A stretch of DNA of 64,000 nt from Eonycteris spelaea (lineage: Eukaryota > Chordata > Mammalia > Chiroptera > Pteropodidae). Shown here piece after piece: positions 1 through 11,639 of this stretch (position 1 is the stretch's first letter; every line of letters begins with the position of its first letter). The translations under genes were made by a program, and so were the position numbers. The notes beneath the pieces were generated by a model. It was not told the DNA's origin. It saw only the letters and a list, made by a program, of their open reading frames with translations, and did not search any database. Where the stretch lies: NCBI GenBank assembly GCA_003508835.1, contig PUFA01000284.1:1320501-1384500 (forward strand). The letters run 5' to 3'.

Positions 1-985
1 TCTAGTCTGCCAGGTTCTTGATGCCTCTGCCAATGTTCACATCATTTGACCTCAGTATTCTACGGGGGCATAGAGAATAAAATGTGAACCCCAGATAAGA
101 AGCAAATTGTGCGAACAGATACAAAGTGTGACTATAACATAAAATTGATTTCAAAAAGAGATATAACAGGAGATAGACTGTTTAACACTATTCTGTGCAT
201 CATTCTAATGAGGTTTGGCACATTTTTTGGAGCCTCGCTTTAGAAACATCTTCAGGTTTTTTAAGGCACATCGGACTGTCAGTTTGAGATTTACAGTTGC
301 ATCTAAATTTTAAGAAAGAAAAATGTTATCCAGAAGGATCATCCACCTTTTTGCAGATTTTCTGCTTGCTCATCTCTATCCTATTATATGATGTGAACAT
401 CATATTTCTGTCTAATTCAATTAAATGTAATTGACTAAGAGTTGATTCCAGACAATTCCTCATAGTGGGTACATTTGAAGGTATTAAAAAGAATATACAT
501 AGACTCTGAAAACATTTGCAGAAAAAAAATGACCAAATGTATTTGGAAAAATAGGGACACATTATTGGAACGCATGTATCACCATCAGAGTAATGATGTT
601 GGAAGGTAACATTTTCTGATATATTTTTTCCTGTCCTGGTATATTTGTTGAAACCTCATGCTCTAGTGCTATACAAAATAATTTGCCAATTGTTTGTATT
701 GAAATGTGACAGGTTTGTTAACAGAGTTAGAAAACATGTTAACTTACCAGTCTCACCAGGCTCATTGGAACAATTCTAGCAGTGATTATTGATTAAAGAT
801 TTTGTGAAATCATCTCTTTAAAATTGTATAAATTAATTGAAAATTGGATTTTGATCAAAGATCAGTAGGCACAGACTGTCTAGAGAATGACTGGGATAGA
901 TGTGTTTGATTAAAATAAAATTCATACAAATGAACTGTTCCTCAATAGTTTATTTGTTAGACAGAAATCACCCAACCTCTAGAGT
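1..985. other. Unassigned AT-rich non-coding sequence
   Basis: No coding region, RNA gene or recognisable repeat was seen. Open frames are short and have no recognisable protein similarity. Confidence 0.5.
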
Positions 986-989
986 TTAA

Positions 990-1205
990 ACACAGTGTTT
1001 TTCAAAGTGTGTGTGTAGGCACTTGGGGAAGACTGATTTTCTCTGTGCAGAGCTGTCCCATGCTTTGTAGGATATGTGGCATCCTGGCCACTCACTAAAA
1101 ACCAGAAGAACTCAGCCAAAAGTGTGGCAAACAAAAATGCTCCACACATTTCCAAATGCTTTTTGGGAACAGGAGAAGAGGTACTGCCTGTCTCAAAAAC
1201 TTGTG
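990..1205 (-). mobile_element. MER20-type hAT-Charlie DNA transposon fragment
   Basis: The stretch GCTGTCCCATGCTTTGTAGG, the following CATCCTGGCC and the later CCAAATGCTTTTTGGGAAC follow the antisense MER20 consensus in order and spacing. The copy is about 215 bp, close to the family's usual 219 bp. It is old and diverged, and the terminal inverted repeats are poorly kept. The open frame starting at 1076 is only this repeat read through. The family name is from recalled consensus. Confidence 0.7.
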
Positions 1206-1254
1206 ATCAGATAAAAATACCATACATGGTGATAAAAGAAGGTAGAGCTTATCA

Positions 1255-1440
1255 TTAGTTATGCAGCCCAGAGCAAATTACTTATCCCTGGGCCTCAGTT
1301 TCTTCATTTGTTTAATGAGGATAATAATAAGGAACCTCATTAAGATTATTGTTAACATAATTGTAATAAATGAATATAATAATGTATATAAAGTTCCTAG
1401 TGAATCACCTCAAGAATAGTAAGCAAACAGTATATAATTA
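1255..1440 (+). mobile_element. MIR SINE
   Basis: The core GGGCCTCAGTTTCTTCATTTG followed by a run of AATAATAATA and the GTTCCTAGTGAATCACC region follows the MIR core and 3' half. The tRNA-derived 5' head is missing or decayed. Confidence 0.65.
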
Positions 1441-1444
1441 GTAA

Positions 1445-2380
1445 CTTATATTGCTTCTTTCTTTTCCTAATTTTAATTTTTCTCATAGGAAAGGCTGAAC
1501 TTGATTGCTAGACAAGCAGGGATGTTGTAATGAATGTAACACGAGACAAAGGGCCTCAGAAAGTCAGTTTGGGGATGCAACTGTTCCAGAAATGGAATAC
1601 AGTTGCTAGTGCAGATTTGAGAATCTCACTTGGTTCCAATTTATATGTACATTTTGTTTACCTGAACATTTAGTTTTCACTTCAATAATCCATCTGTCAT
1701 ATTGTTCAGAAAATCAGTTTTTACAAATAAGTTTTATCTCTTGCAGACTAGCTTGTGACCAGCAATAACCTCCAAGGAGCAGACAGAACTCTCAGATTTT
1801 GTCATTTCAGACAAACGGCATTTCATGATTGGGAAAAGAAAATTCATACTGCATTGATTACCAGTAATTTTCCTGAAAATTTGGGTTCTGGAGAATCAGC
1901 AGTCTTACTTAGGTAGACATCCTCTCAAATTCTCTCCTACATTTGTTATTATACATGCTGGATTCTCTTCAATTTTGTGTATGTTTTTAGGACACAGGAT
2001 CATACACTAGAATCCTGGAAGCACTTTTTTTCCCCAACGTTGGTTAGCTTGTTGCAATTTTTTAATCTGAAAGAGTTTCCCGAGGAATCCAAAATATATG
2101 TAATCCCATTGTCTGAGCTTTTCATTTCTCTTCAAATTCAACTCCATAAAAAAGTCAAAATGGAATGGTACATACCACACAACTTTCAGTATCTCCTTGG
2201 AAATGGAAAGCAGTCCAGAGAAGAGAAATGTTCATAATAAGACTCATTGTTTCCAAGATACAGGAGATACTTATTGAAAATTTACTAGTGCTACGCCAAG
2301 GCCAGGGAGATCCAAGTGAGTAGTATAAACAGCCAAGTGTTGTAGATTAAGAGCAATAATAGAAACAACAGCTACAATAA
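1445..2380. other. Unassigned non-coding sequence
   Basis: No gene, RNA or repeat family is recognised. An 86-codon open frame at 1977-2237 has no recognisable domain and no flanking coding signals. Confidence 0.45.
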
Positions 2381-2384
2381 TAAA

Positions 2385-2600
2385 GTTCATTGATTCGAGT
2401 GTTCTAGTAAGTGTTTGAGACTATTAAAACTATTAACTAATTGAACTCTCACAATAATTCTATGAGAGAATTACTACATTCTTTTCATTTTACAAATGAG
2501 AAACTTGAGGCCAAGGAAACAAGTGTCTCATTTGATGTCACTAGTAAATGGTGGAGATAAGATTTGAACCCAAGCAACCTGGCTGGAGACTTTAGCTCAG
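2385..2600 (-). mobile_element. MIR SINE
   Basis: Antisense MIR: CTCACAATAATTCTATGAGAG, then TTTTACAAATGAGAAACTTGAGG, then a decayed gene-proximal end GATTTGAACCCAAGC. The order is right for a nearly full-length copy. Confidence 0.8.
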
Positions 2601-2609
2601 AGAAGGACA

Positions 2610-3245
2610 TGACTCATTGTCTGGAGGACAGAGGCGAAGGTGACACAGAAGAGCTGTCCTTGTGTCTCAAAAGGTGAATGGGTATTCTCCAGGCAGGTAA
2701 GACAGGAAATGAGACAGGCAGAGGGAACAAAATCTGAACAGCCTTAAAAGCTTAAAAGCTTTTAATACTAAGTATGGTACGGCACACTCAAAATGGATAG
2801 TTTCAGGAAGTTTAGTATAGAGACTAATTTAATAGCACGGGTGGAGTTTCAGGAAACCAGTAAGGAGTATTCAGCACCCTGAAGCTAGTACCATCAGGAA
2901 GTCATTCATCCAAAGGGGTGAGGTGAGAGAATGACCACCCAAGACCCCACAGAGTAACTCTGTGGAAAAGGAAACAGGACAGTAGCCTTTGGTAGAGGGA
3001 TTCAGCCAACCCACAGACAACCCAACATGAGAGGAGCAGGGAATACAACCCCAAATTCATTTTCTTCTCCTACTCTGAGCTTGTACCTCTGCTGCCCATT
3101 GGCTGAAACCAGCTAGAAGCCCTAGGGCAAATTAATCTGTAGATGTTGTCTGTAAGAGTCAGCTTCCTTGGGAACAGAGCAGGGTGGGAATAGTGGACAA
3201 TAGATCAGGAGGGGCAAATGGACAAACTCCAGAGCACAAAACTAA
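2610..3245. mobile_element. Possible old LTR or MER-type repeat
   Basis: The block is richer in purines and GC than its surroundings. It contains a segment (CCCATTGGCTGAAACCAGC then CTTGGGAACAGAGCAGG) that I associate with a common mammalian medium-reiterated repeat, but I cannot name the family. The 2600-2760 part also resembles antisense L2. The assignment is weak. Confidence 0.25.
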
Positions 3246-3249
3246 TACA

Positions 3250-3980
3250 TTATAAAAGGTTTGGGGCATGGTTTTAGACAAACTTAACTTGTGAGTAATT
3301 TCCAGAGGTCAAGTGTTCTGACTGATGGTAGAATACCTATCTCTTTCCCTAGAGAAAGATCATAAAGCCATAGTTATATTTGATGGGAATCTGTTCCCAG
3401 ATGTTCCTGAAACATGACTCCACACAAATACAGTAGTAACTTAATACTAGCTCACATTGAGCAGGTTCAAAAATAACTTTTTTCAATTGCCCCTAACTTA
3501 ATTAATATTTTCGTAATTAGCCAGGAGACTTCCTGAGTGAAGATGAGATATTTGGATACTTTCAGCTATTAGTGAATTATCTGGGCACAGAAACAGCCCT
3601 ATGTTTCTTTCAGGCAGAAAAATAAAATAAGTTACTTTCATCTGCTTCTAATTCAAAAGTAGACAGAGTGAATTTGATTCAACATTTTATATATATATAT
3701 ATATATATATAAAATCACCTTTTGGCTGAGATCATGCATGGAAAAATTCAACCCCAAAGGACAGAATTTTGGAACATAATATGGAAGCAAAAAAGTGGGC
3801 TGGGTGAAAAGGAAGGAAGAATGTTCTAGTTGAAATCTAAATGATATGAGCTTTCCTATTAATGTTCACTTTAGCAAATAATTTAAGAAGAGGATTATAG
3901 TGCCACCACCAAGGCAGATGAAATACCTACCCCTATGGAGATTGTGAGTAGGGTTTGGATAATTAAACTATTTAATATTA
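3250..3980. other. Unassigned sequence with one TA microsatellite
   Basis: Apart from the (AT)n tract near 3689-3711, nothing is recognised. Confidence 0.45.
3689..3711. repeat. (AT)n microsatellite
   Basis: Uninterrupted alternating T/A of about 23 bases, flanked by TTTT and AAAA. Confidence 0.95.
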
Positions 3981-3984
3981 ATTA

Positions 3985-4130
3985 TAACAGCTAACATTTT
4001 TACTTGTCCAGACACTGTAATAAGTACATTTATTTAATCCTCTGTCTATAAGGTAGGTTTTATTATTAGCTTCATCTTGCATACAAATGAACTAAGATTT
4101 ATAGATTAGTGAACTAAGGTTCCATGTCTA
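3985..4130 (-). mobile_element. MIR SINE, diverged
   Basis: Antisense MIR order: CAGCTAACATTTTTACTTG, ACACTGTAATAAGTACATTTA, TTAATCCTCTGTCTATAAGGTAGG, then a decayed tail. Confidence 0.5.
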
Positions 4131-4134
4131 ATAA

Positions 4135-5700
4135 TTGATTTTGGTGAGCTACAAAATTAGTTCTTTTTGATTCTATAGGCCAGCATATTTATGTTAAGAA
4201 AAGGAGAGTAAACGGCAAGGTAACATTATGATAGGCATACTGATCCCCAATGATTTGAATTAATTGATTAGACTATCTCATGAACTTGAAAGAGTGCTAA
4301 TGACCTATCACCTCTGAGGGTGAACACAGTCTTTTTACACTTTGCTTCTAAACTCCTTATATTCCCTGAGTAGAGCTCAGAACCACAGATAGATCTTAGA
4401 ATTGTTAAGATACCAAAGTTAGGGTGAAGCGCAGATATCTTTTTTATGAAGAATATATGAACAACCTTGACTAGCTCACAGCTGACCTTAACTTCTGCTG
4501 TATTTTGGAGAAAGGTGCCTCAGGAACTTTGTGCATTAGGATCTGCACTTGTCCTGTAGGCTAACAAAATCAAAGGTGGTGATATTCCCTGGTATGCCTG
4601 TTCTTAAAAATGGTGATCAGTCAACTGGTATAGGTAAAAATATGTATTAAATTTGGTAGATTTTGAGTCAATTAATTAATGGTAAAAATGTACTAACTCT
4701 ATTAGATTTTCAGACCAGATCAACTTTTTGAGATTTGTGTGTGTAACCTTTATTCATGCTGTCTTAAACTAGGAACCTCACAGATCTACTGTTCTGGGAT
4801 TAGGTAAATAAGCCTTAGACACATAAAAGCCCTCAGTGACTTATTGACTTCGTGAGGTAATTGTTTCTATGTTTACCCAATCCATATTTTTATAGCAATT
4901 GACCTTACTCTATCCCTGTTTTTCTCTTCTTTCCTCTGAGATAAATGTGATTTGCTCTTGGTGATGGCACAGAGAGGTAAGGCCCCACTCATGTTAAGAA
5001 GGTCTGAGGGGCAAATGGACAATCTAAAAAAGATCTAATCTCACCAGCAATGCTGGCAGAGAGTGCGGAGCATCCCATTCCTAGTAGGTCATGTTTTTAG
5101 CATCTTCCTAGGTATGTGCACTGAGGCAAACCACCCTGTGCCTGTCTGGAGAGTGTGAGGTAATCATATAAGAGAACATTTGGCCCTGACATTGAGCCTA
5201 CTGGTCTGCCTTGGTGCTGCTTTATCATAATACCTGAATTCTCACTTTTGGGAATTTGCAAAGGCAGAGGAATTGCCTCCAGGAAAATCCTCACTAATAT
5301 GTACATTACGTTACCTGAAAGAGAAAGATGGATCATTGGTCTATAAGTAAATATGTAAGCTTCACGCCCTGAACTTGAGAGCAGGGGAGGGTCCTTGCCT
5401 GGGGGCTTGGGGCTGTCTTGATGGAAGCAAGGAGAAACTGAGGCAGATGCGGAGACTGAAATACAAAGCCTTCAGATCAAGAAGCAAGGATAGTGGCTGG
5501 GGTGAAGGTGAGGACCTGGAGGCTTGCCTTTGTAGGGTTAAAAAAGAGAAAGGATGATGGATTAATAAAAGAGCCATGGATGTGACCAGAAATGCAAAGA
5601 GCTCCAAAGAACAACCGAACCTCTTTTCTCATCTCTCAGTTTTACTTTGGCTAGCTCTGTCTGTAAGAGCAGTGTGGCTTCTAGGAATTTATAACTATAA
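4135..5700. other. Unassigned non-coding sequence
   Basis: No gene or repeat family is recognised. The 5350-5600 part is more GC-rich and carries overlapping open frames of 60-81 codons on both strands. These look like chance frames in purine-rich DNA: no conserved motif, no splice-bounded structure. Confidence 0.45.
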
Positions 5701-5703
5701 GTG

Positions 5704-6205
5704 TGTTTCTTTTTTTTAAATTAAACTTATTGGGGCGACATTCATTAATAAAATTATATAGGTTTCAAGTATACAATTCAATAATACATCATCTGTATGT
5801 TGCATTGTGTGTTCACCACCCAAAGTCATATCTCCTTCCATAATCATATACTTGATCCCCTTTACCCTTATCTACCTTATCTACCTCCTCCCTCATAACC
5901 ACTGAACCGTTGTGTCTATGAGTTTTTGTTTGTTGCTCTTTTTCATTTTCTTCTTTGTTTAATATCCCACACATGAGTGAAATCATGTGCTCCTCAACTT
6001 TTTCTGTTTGACTTACTTCACTTATCACGATAATCTCAAGATCCATCGATATTTCCCAAATGGCTGTATTTATCTTTTCTTATGGCTGAGTAATATTCTA
6101 TTGTATATATGTACCACATTTTCTTTATCCAATCTTCTATCATAGGACACTTAGGTTGTTTCTATGTCTTGGCCACCATGAATAATGCTGCAATAAACGC
6201 TATAA
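5704..6205 (-). mobile_element. 5'-truncated L1 (bat-type 3' end), antisense
   Basis: The copy begins with the complement of a poly(A) tail (T-rich 5709-5717), then TTATTGGGGCGACATTC and GTGTTCACCACCC from the L1 3' region. It then runs into the antisense end of ORF2 (GGCTGAGTAATATTCTATTG, then AATAATGCTGCAATAAACGC). It is dead: 5'-truncated and with many substitutions. The 77-codon antisense frame at 5813-6046 is a shadow of this element. Confidence 0.9.
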
Positions 6206-6239
6206 TTTTTTTTTTTCCTTTGTAAAAGGAGGCTGAGAT

Positions 6240-6410
6240 TAAAACACAAGAATTCAGTGCTATTTCTACTGCTAACTCTGGGACTTGAGTTTGATCACTC
6301 TCTCTGAACCTTTTTAAAATTAAGGGTAACATATGCTCTACCTCACTATTGCAATGTCAAATAATGTAAAGTGACTTTAGAAAGTATACAATGTTAGATC
6401 AGTGTGAGAA
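6240..6410 (+). mobile_element. MIR SINE, diverged
   Basis: Weak MIR order: TGCTAACTCTGGGACTTGAG, CTCTCTGAACCTTTTTA, AGGGTAACATATGCTCTACCTC. Confidence 0.4.
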
Positions 6411-8235
6411 TAGATATGACAAAAAAGTTCTTCAAAATCTAATATTATTTACATAGGACTATTTGATCACTATGTATATATTTCTGTTTTTATATAGATG
6501 CATGTTGTTTGCATATATACATATGTATGAATACAGACACACACATGCACTTAGTTTCCTCTTTCTCCTCGTTTTATAAAGCATTGTTACCAAATGATAG
6601 AAATAAACAAAATATTTTATAAGAAGTTAAGTAACAGGGTGTAGAAAACTTTAAAGATAATGTATAAAAATAAACTAGACAATGAAAAGATTTTTAAAAT
6701 AAGAAACTGAAACCTAAATCACTTATAAGATATTTTACTTTTGAGGTTTTAAGGCAAACAATGTAGAAAAATTTTCTTTCCTCACTTAACTTCCTATAGT
6801 GGATGTGTATAGAAAATAATTTGACCGATTTATGTAATACTTTTTCTGTAGACTCTAGGCCCTTTTATTAACTCTGTAGAAAAACTGCCTCACCAACAAA
6901 ATATGAGTAACCACTTCCATTTTCCCAACTGTAATCTGTTTCTTATTGCAGGGTCAGTGTATTATCAAATGTGGAATCAATGGTTCCCTTAGATGTAATT
7001 AGAGGGGCAACAATTTAACCCAGCTCATCTTATTCTCAACCTGTCGTCTCTCAGGGGTCCTGTACCAGTGTGTTATGAGAATTTTAGAGAAGTTCCCTCA
7101 GAAATGAGAGGCTCATGTAAAATATGATGTGTGCAAGGAGTTTTTCTTTAACAAAGCTAAGGCAATTAAAAACATGAGTATGAATTTTTTGAAAAAGGCA
7201 ATAGAAATTAGAAATAATCTACTAAAAATTTGGTAACTGGAGTTGTGAAATAAATAATATACTTCCAGAGATGAAGCATTCAAATAATAAAGCAATGGAT
7301 CTAAGGAATGATGAGACAAATGGAATAAGGAAAGCAGCACTTAAAGAAAAGCAGTAACTATTCAATAGCAGAGACACCACTGTAGTGTGAGGCTAGGTGA
7401 ATACTAAGGTATACTTCCATTGATAGAGCTCTCTGACACAAAATCCTTTTGGGAACTGGGACCCTCAATGAAATAGAACTATAAACTGTATAATGGGATT
7501 GTTCCTTTAATTGGTTAAGTTTATTGTATTTAAATATAATGTGTACCGATGCAATTGATTATGATACCATCTTTAATACTGATTGGTTATGCATACTTAT
7601 ATGATTAGCTATACATATTTAAAGGATGGGTGAATTACTCATGTCTGGGCAGCTCTGCTCTTGAATGCCTGGTACCTCTTAGGTGTCAGCACTTAAGCCA
7701 GCTGGCCCAGTAAATAGAGAGGATATAATGTCAACAGGACCCTTACCCAGTCCATGTGCAAATACTGTGTGGTTAACACCTACCAATGAGAGCACTGTTC
7801 CTATTATGCTGGAAAAGAAAAAAATTCAATTCCTTGGAACACATAAGATTCCAGAAGAACTCTTCATCTTTCTCAGCCATCTACAGGTATACTTTCCTGC
7901 TCAGAAAGGAGGTGACAGTAATTCCCAGTTTCCTTCCTTGGTCGTGATGCCTCCTATTGTTCTCTATTGGATTCTGGGAATTGGAAGGTGACATTAAAGC
8001 TGGTATATTTTCTGTGCTTACTTGTTTAACTTTGTGTAAAGGTATAGTTATTCAGAGGAAAAAGAATCTGCTTCTAAACCTACCTCTGAAATAGAAAGTT
8101 AATGTGTACTAAAGTATGCTTATCAAATTTTTACACTAGAAATTGAACAATTGCTTTAGGAAATTAAAGCTAGCATTATGCCATGTTGTCATTATTTAAT
8201 GTTATTGGAGACTGTATTGTAGGAACTTTTTATGG
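6410..8235. other. Unassigned AT-rich non-coding sequence
   Basis: No repeat family is recognised apart from local TATA and CACA simplicity near 6470-6545. A 102-codon frame at 7683-7991 has no recognisable domain and no supporting context. It is treated as chance. Confidence 0.45.
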
Positions 8236-8239
8236 TATA

Positions 8240-8420
8240 TTGGAGCTGGCTTTTAGCATAAGAAGATTTAGGTTCCACTATTTATTTGTTTGTTTGTTTG
8301 TTTGTTTGTTTGTTTGGCAGGTCATTTAACCTAACCTGAACTATGGACTCATCAGGGCTATGGGAATGATAATAATACCTACATCATGACTTCTCTTGGA
8401 AATATATGAGATACTAGTGA
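8240..8420 (+). mobile_element. MIR SINE interrupted by a TTTG microsatellite
   Basis: The piece reads as a MIR head and core (AAGATTTAGGTTCCA; GGTCATTTAACCTAACCTGAAC; GAATGATAATAATACCTAC), with (TTTG)n lying between head and core. Confidence 0.5.
8281..8316 (+). repeat. (TTTG)n microsatellite
   Basis: TTTA followed by eight TTTG units. Confidence 0.95.
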
Positions 8421-9530
8421 ATTTGCTTTTTTAGCTCTGACACCCGACTAAGCAGAAAAAGTCAAACTAAAAAGTCCTCGGATAGTTATGTTGCACCCCT
8501 TAAATGTGCAATGTCAATCAAATTTTGAGTATTACTGAAGTCTTCATGCATCACAAAGTAAAAATATTTGTAGCTTTGCTCCTCTTGTTATTAATCTTCA
8601 GAGATCATCCCAGGCCATTCAGTTCTTTTAACTATAATTTCAAAACTTTTTAAACAAACAACAAATATTAAATATTATGTTCCATGATCAAGCTATGCAT
8701 GTCTCTGATGATTCCATCTCAAGATGTCTCATTGGCAGCTCATAATGGGTGTTCAGTACATATGACCTGAGGGAATTCTGGGAAGAGAACAACCAAGGCA
8801 TGTGGCCTTGATTCTCCTTACCTTCCATCTTTCTCTGCATGAAGCATCAATTAGGAGCAACAGGCTGGTAGACACTGGAGGGATATAAGGTTTCAGTTCT
8901 AAGGAAAGAGCAGGTCCAGGAATTGGTTCTCTGTGAGAAGGAGCCAGAGTACCAGTTGTAAAGAGTAGGTCTCATTTGTTCTTAGGAATTGGGAAGAAGT
9001 CCAGAATTCTGTACCTGAGTAGGTACAGAATGTTACATCAGCCAATTTTCCTGGGAATGCTTGCCTGTTCCATCTGACCCTGGAGGGCACAAAGGGGGCA
9101 ATTACTGAATTATTCTCAGTCCTTGAGATTAGGAGAGAACCACCATATGTTCCTAGGAGGTCCAGGAGCAGAAAGCGTCAGCAGAGAGTGAACTATTTGC
9201 CAAATTGTTCTCTGATGGTTCATAATGATAGAGACTGCATTTTCTTTCTTCATTTTCTGGTTTTCCATTGTTTAAAAGATCTTACAGTTTAGCTGGACTG
9301 CCCAGGCTCATATTCCATTATGAGGCAAAGACAAGTTACAACTCAAGGGCACTAGCTACCTGAGAGGGGAAGATCTATCTGCCTGCAACAAGCAGCCCCC
9401 ATTAAAGTAGAGATAATGAAAATGTCAATTGAGATGTTTCATAAAAAATACTAGAACTCTCAAATAAATAACATTGGAGCATGAAAAAGAACTTCTGTTT
9501 TGAAATTAGGAAACCTGGTCCATGTCTTTA
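8420..9530. other. Unassigned non-coding sequence
   Basis: No gene or repeat family is recognised. Confidence 0.45.
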
Positions 9531-9550
9531 AAAATCCAATAGATGGTTTG
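9531..9550 (+). repeat. Left target-site duplication of the twin-primed L1
   Basis: This matches 9964-9983 at 18 of 20 positions, starting AAAATCCAA in both copies. The right copy overlaps the end of the A-tail, as expected for L1 endonuclease insertion. Confidence 0.88.
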
Positions 9551-9963
9551 TCTGTGTCTGTCTTATTTCACTTAGCATAATACCTTCCAGGTTCATCCAT
9601 ATTGTTGCAAATGGAAAGATTTTATTCTTTTTTTAAGGCTGAGTAATATTCCATTGTATATTTGTACCACACCTTCTTTATCCAATCATCTATTGATGGA
9701 TACTTAGGTTGCTTCCATGTATTAGCTATTGTAAATAATAATACAATAAACATAAGGATGTATATATCTTTTCAAACCAGTGCTTTTGATTTAATAGGGC
9801 TGTAAAGTACAGCTAGAGAATAAAGTCAAAACCATTATAATACCTGTGTATGGTGCCAGGTAGGTATTAGACTTATCAGAGGGATCACTTTGTTAGTTAT
9901 ATGAATGTCTAACTACTATGCTGTACCCCTAAAACTAATATAATACTAAATTGTAACTCAAAA
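9551..9963 (+). mobile_element. Twin-primed (5'-inverted) L1 insertion
   Basis: The left part (about 9551-9797) is the antisense end of L1 ORF2: CTTATTTCACTTAGCATAAT, GAGTAATATTCCATTGTATA, then AATACAATAAACATAAGG. The right part (about 9800-9963) is in sense orientation and is the L1 3' UTR: TGTATGGTGCCAGGTAGG, ACCCCTAAAACTAATATAA, then an A-tail. The switch from antisense upstream sequence to sense 3' UTR inside one insertion is the classic 5'-inversion product. The whole is bracketed by near-perfect 20-bp target-site duplications (9531-9550 and 9964-9983, two mismatches), so it is one event. It carries no functional gene. Confidence 0.9.
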
Positions 9964-9983
9964 AAAATCCAAGAGATGATTTG
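9964..9983 (+). repeat. Right target-site duplication of the twin-primed L1
   Basis: Partner of 9531-9550; two substitutions have accumulated since insertion. Confidence 0.88.
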
Positions 9984-9984
9984 A

Positions 9985-10495
9985 AAAAGTAGACCCTGTT
10001 GAAAACAGAAGTGGTAGATAGAACATCAACAGAAGAAATAGCTTACCCCCACAAACAGGCAAGGATATAGAAACCAAGAGGAAAAAATGAAAGGCTGAGA
10101 GGGTAGGTTCAGGACTAAAATGCAATCAATAGGAATTCCAGAGAGAGGAAGAGTGATAGTTACATAGATAACAGGAGAAAATTTCTCGATTTTAGAAGGA
10201 CTTGAATCAGCAGATTGACGAAGCTGACTAGACTCATACAAGAAGAAATGATCTCCTAGCATGAATACAAGTACATAAATATTTTATTGAATGAATGAAT
10301 TTTTATGTATAATTTCTTAGGTTTATCTCCCCAGATTAAGTAAATGTCCACTATAGTGTACAACCCCTTTTGTGTGCATAGCTAAATATTTCTATTGTGT
10401 GTTATCTCAATAGCAGGGGACCCTGTATCAGCCCTCTGTAGTGGATCTTGCTCTCCATGAGCCAGCCCACAGACAGGACTCTCATCCGTGGGCTG
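9985..10495. other. Unassigned non-coding sequence
   Basis: No gene or repeat family is recognised. The 78-codon reverse frame is unsupported. Confidence 0.45.
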
Positions 10496-10499
10496 CAGG

Positions 10500-10735
10500 G
10501 ATCACACATGGATTGTGGGGTCAGGCAAGCCTCAATCCCAATTCTGTCTCTTCTCTTCACTTGCTGTGTAGTTTTAGAAGAATGACTTCACTTCAGTGAG
10601 ATTCCATTTCCTTACCTGGTGGTGCAAATATTGATCTTGAACAAACAGTTGTGAAGATTATGTTTGTTAATGTATATAGGATTCTTTGGAAATTTCTAGC
10701 ACACAGGCAGTCGGTGAATATCAGATATTTTATGT
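10500..10735 (+). mobile_element. MIR SINE
   Basis: MIR order along nearly the full element: GGGTCAGGCAAGCCTCAATC, CACTTGCTGTGTAG, GATTCCATTTCCTTACCTGG, GTTGTGAAGATTATG and a decayed 3' end CTAGCACACAGGCAG. Confidence 0.65.
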
Positions 10736-10739
10736 TTTC

Positions 10740-11215
10740 CTCTTTTTTCATCTTCTAGACTCAATACGTCTTCCTGAAAAATGCACAGAATGGGATAAAC
10801 CATGTCATTCAGACTTAACATAGCCAGGAAGAGTATGGAAAGACAGAGGATCATAGAGACTCTAGAAATCTTCCCACACCTTACATTGTGGCTTTGGTGA
10901 TGAAAGAGAGAGAAAAAAGTGCACCTGTCTAAACAATAAATTTCATGCCAAATTGAATGTATCCAAAGGCAAAATTCCAAATTTATCAGTATTTCTAAAC
11001 TTTTAATGTTCACCTGAATATTCTGTTTGGTAGTCAGCTATATTCCATGTTTAAGTATAGCTTTAACAATAATTTGTATCTCATAGTTATGATATTCCTT
11101 AGATGACATTACTTATGAAGATCGTTAAATAAAGTTTATTCCTCTCTCCTTTCTCCATTGTCTGTGTCTTTTGAAATTGTCATTTTGAATAAATTTTAAA
11201 AACCTATTTAGGAAT
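10740..11215. other. Unassigned non-coding sequence
   Basis: No repeat family is recognised. The 105-codon reverse frame at 10696-11013 overlaps the MIR end and has no recognisable domain. Confidence 0.45.
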
Positions 11216-11219
11216 TTCA

Positions 11220-11620
11220 GCTTAGTTTATTTCAACAAATACTTAGCAGACGTTTATTTTGAACTGTACCCTATTAAGATGAGGATTTCAAAGACAAATG
11301 AAATATGCTCCCTGACCTTATAAAATTCAAAATATAATGAGAACATAAGCAAGTAAATGAACAAATCAATTATAGGAGGTGTTAACATGCATAGAGAGAA
11401 ACTCAGAGTGCCAGGAGTACATGAATATGAAGCTTTTAACTCAAACCTGGAGAGTTAGAGAGAGAGTGGTCTGTGAGCCTCGTCTCAAAGGAAGGTTAGA
11501 TTTAGGAAAATGGAGAGAGTAAAGTGGAATGGGGAGGTCAGGCAGCTGATGAAAGATGACAAAGGCAAGGTAGGCATTGGCAGTAGGGAATAGTAAAAGC
11601 AAAGGGCCAATGGTTATAGA
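11220..11620 (-). mobile_element. L2 LINE fragment
   Basis: Antisense L2 order: CAACAAATACTTAGCAGACG, AAATATGCTCCCTGACCTTAT, AGGAGGTGTTAACATGC, a GGAGAGTTAG region, then AAAGCAAAGGGCCAATGG. Diverged 3' part of L2. Confidence 0.6.
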
Positions 11621-11639
11621 TAGCTCTGTAGAGTGCTTG

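Noticed and set aside
7683..7991. 102-codon plus-strand frame in non-repeat sequence
   Set aside because: No domain, signal peptide or exon-like conservation could be seen; frame length is not exceptional for chance in 64 kb.
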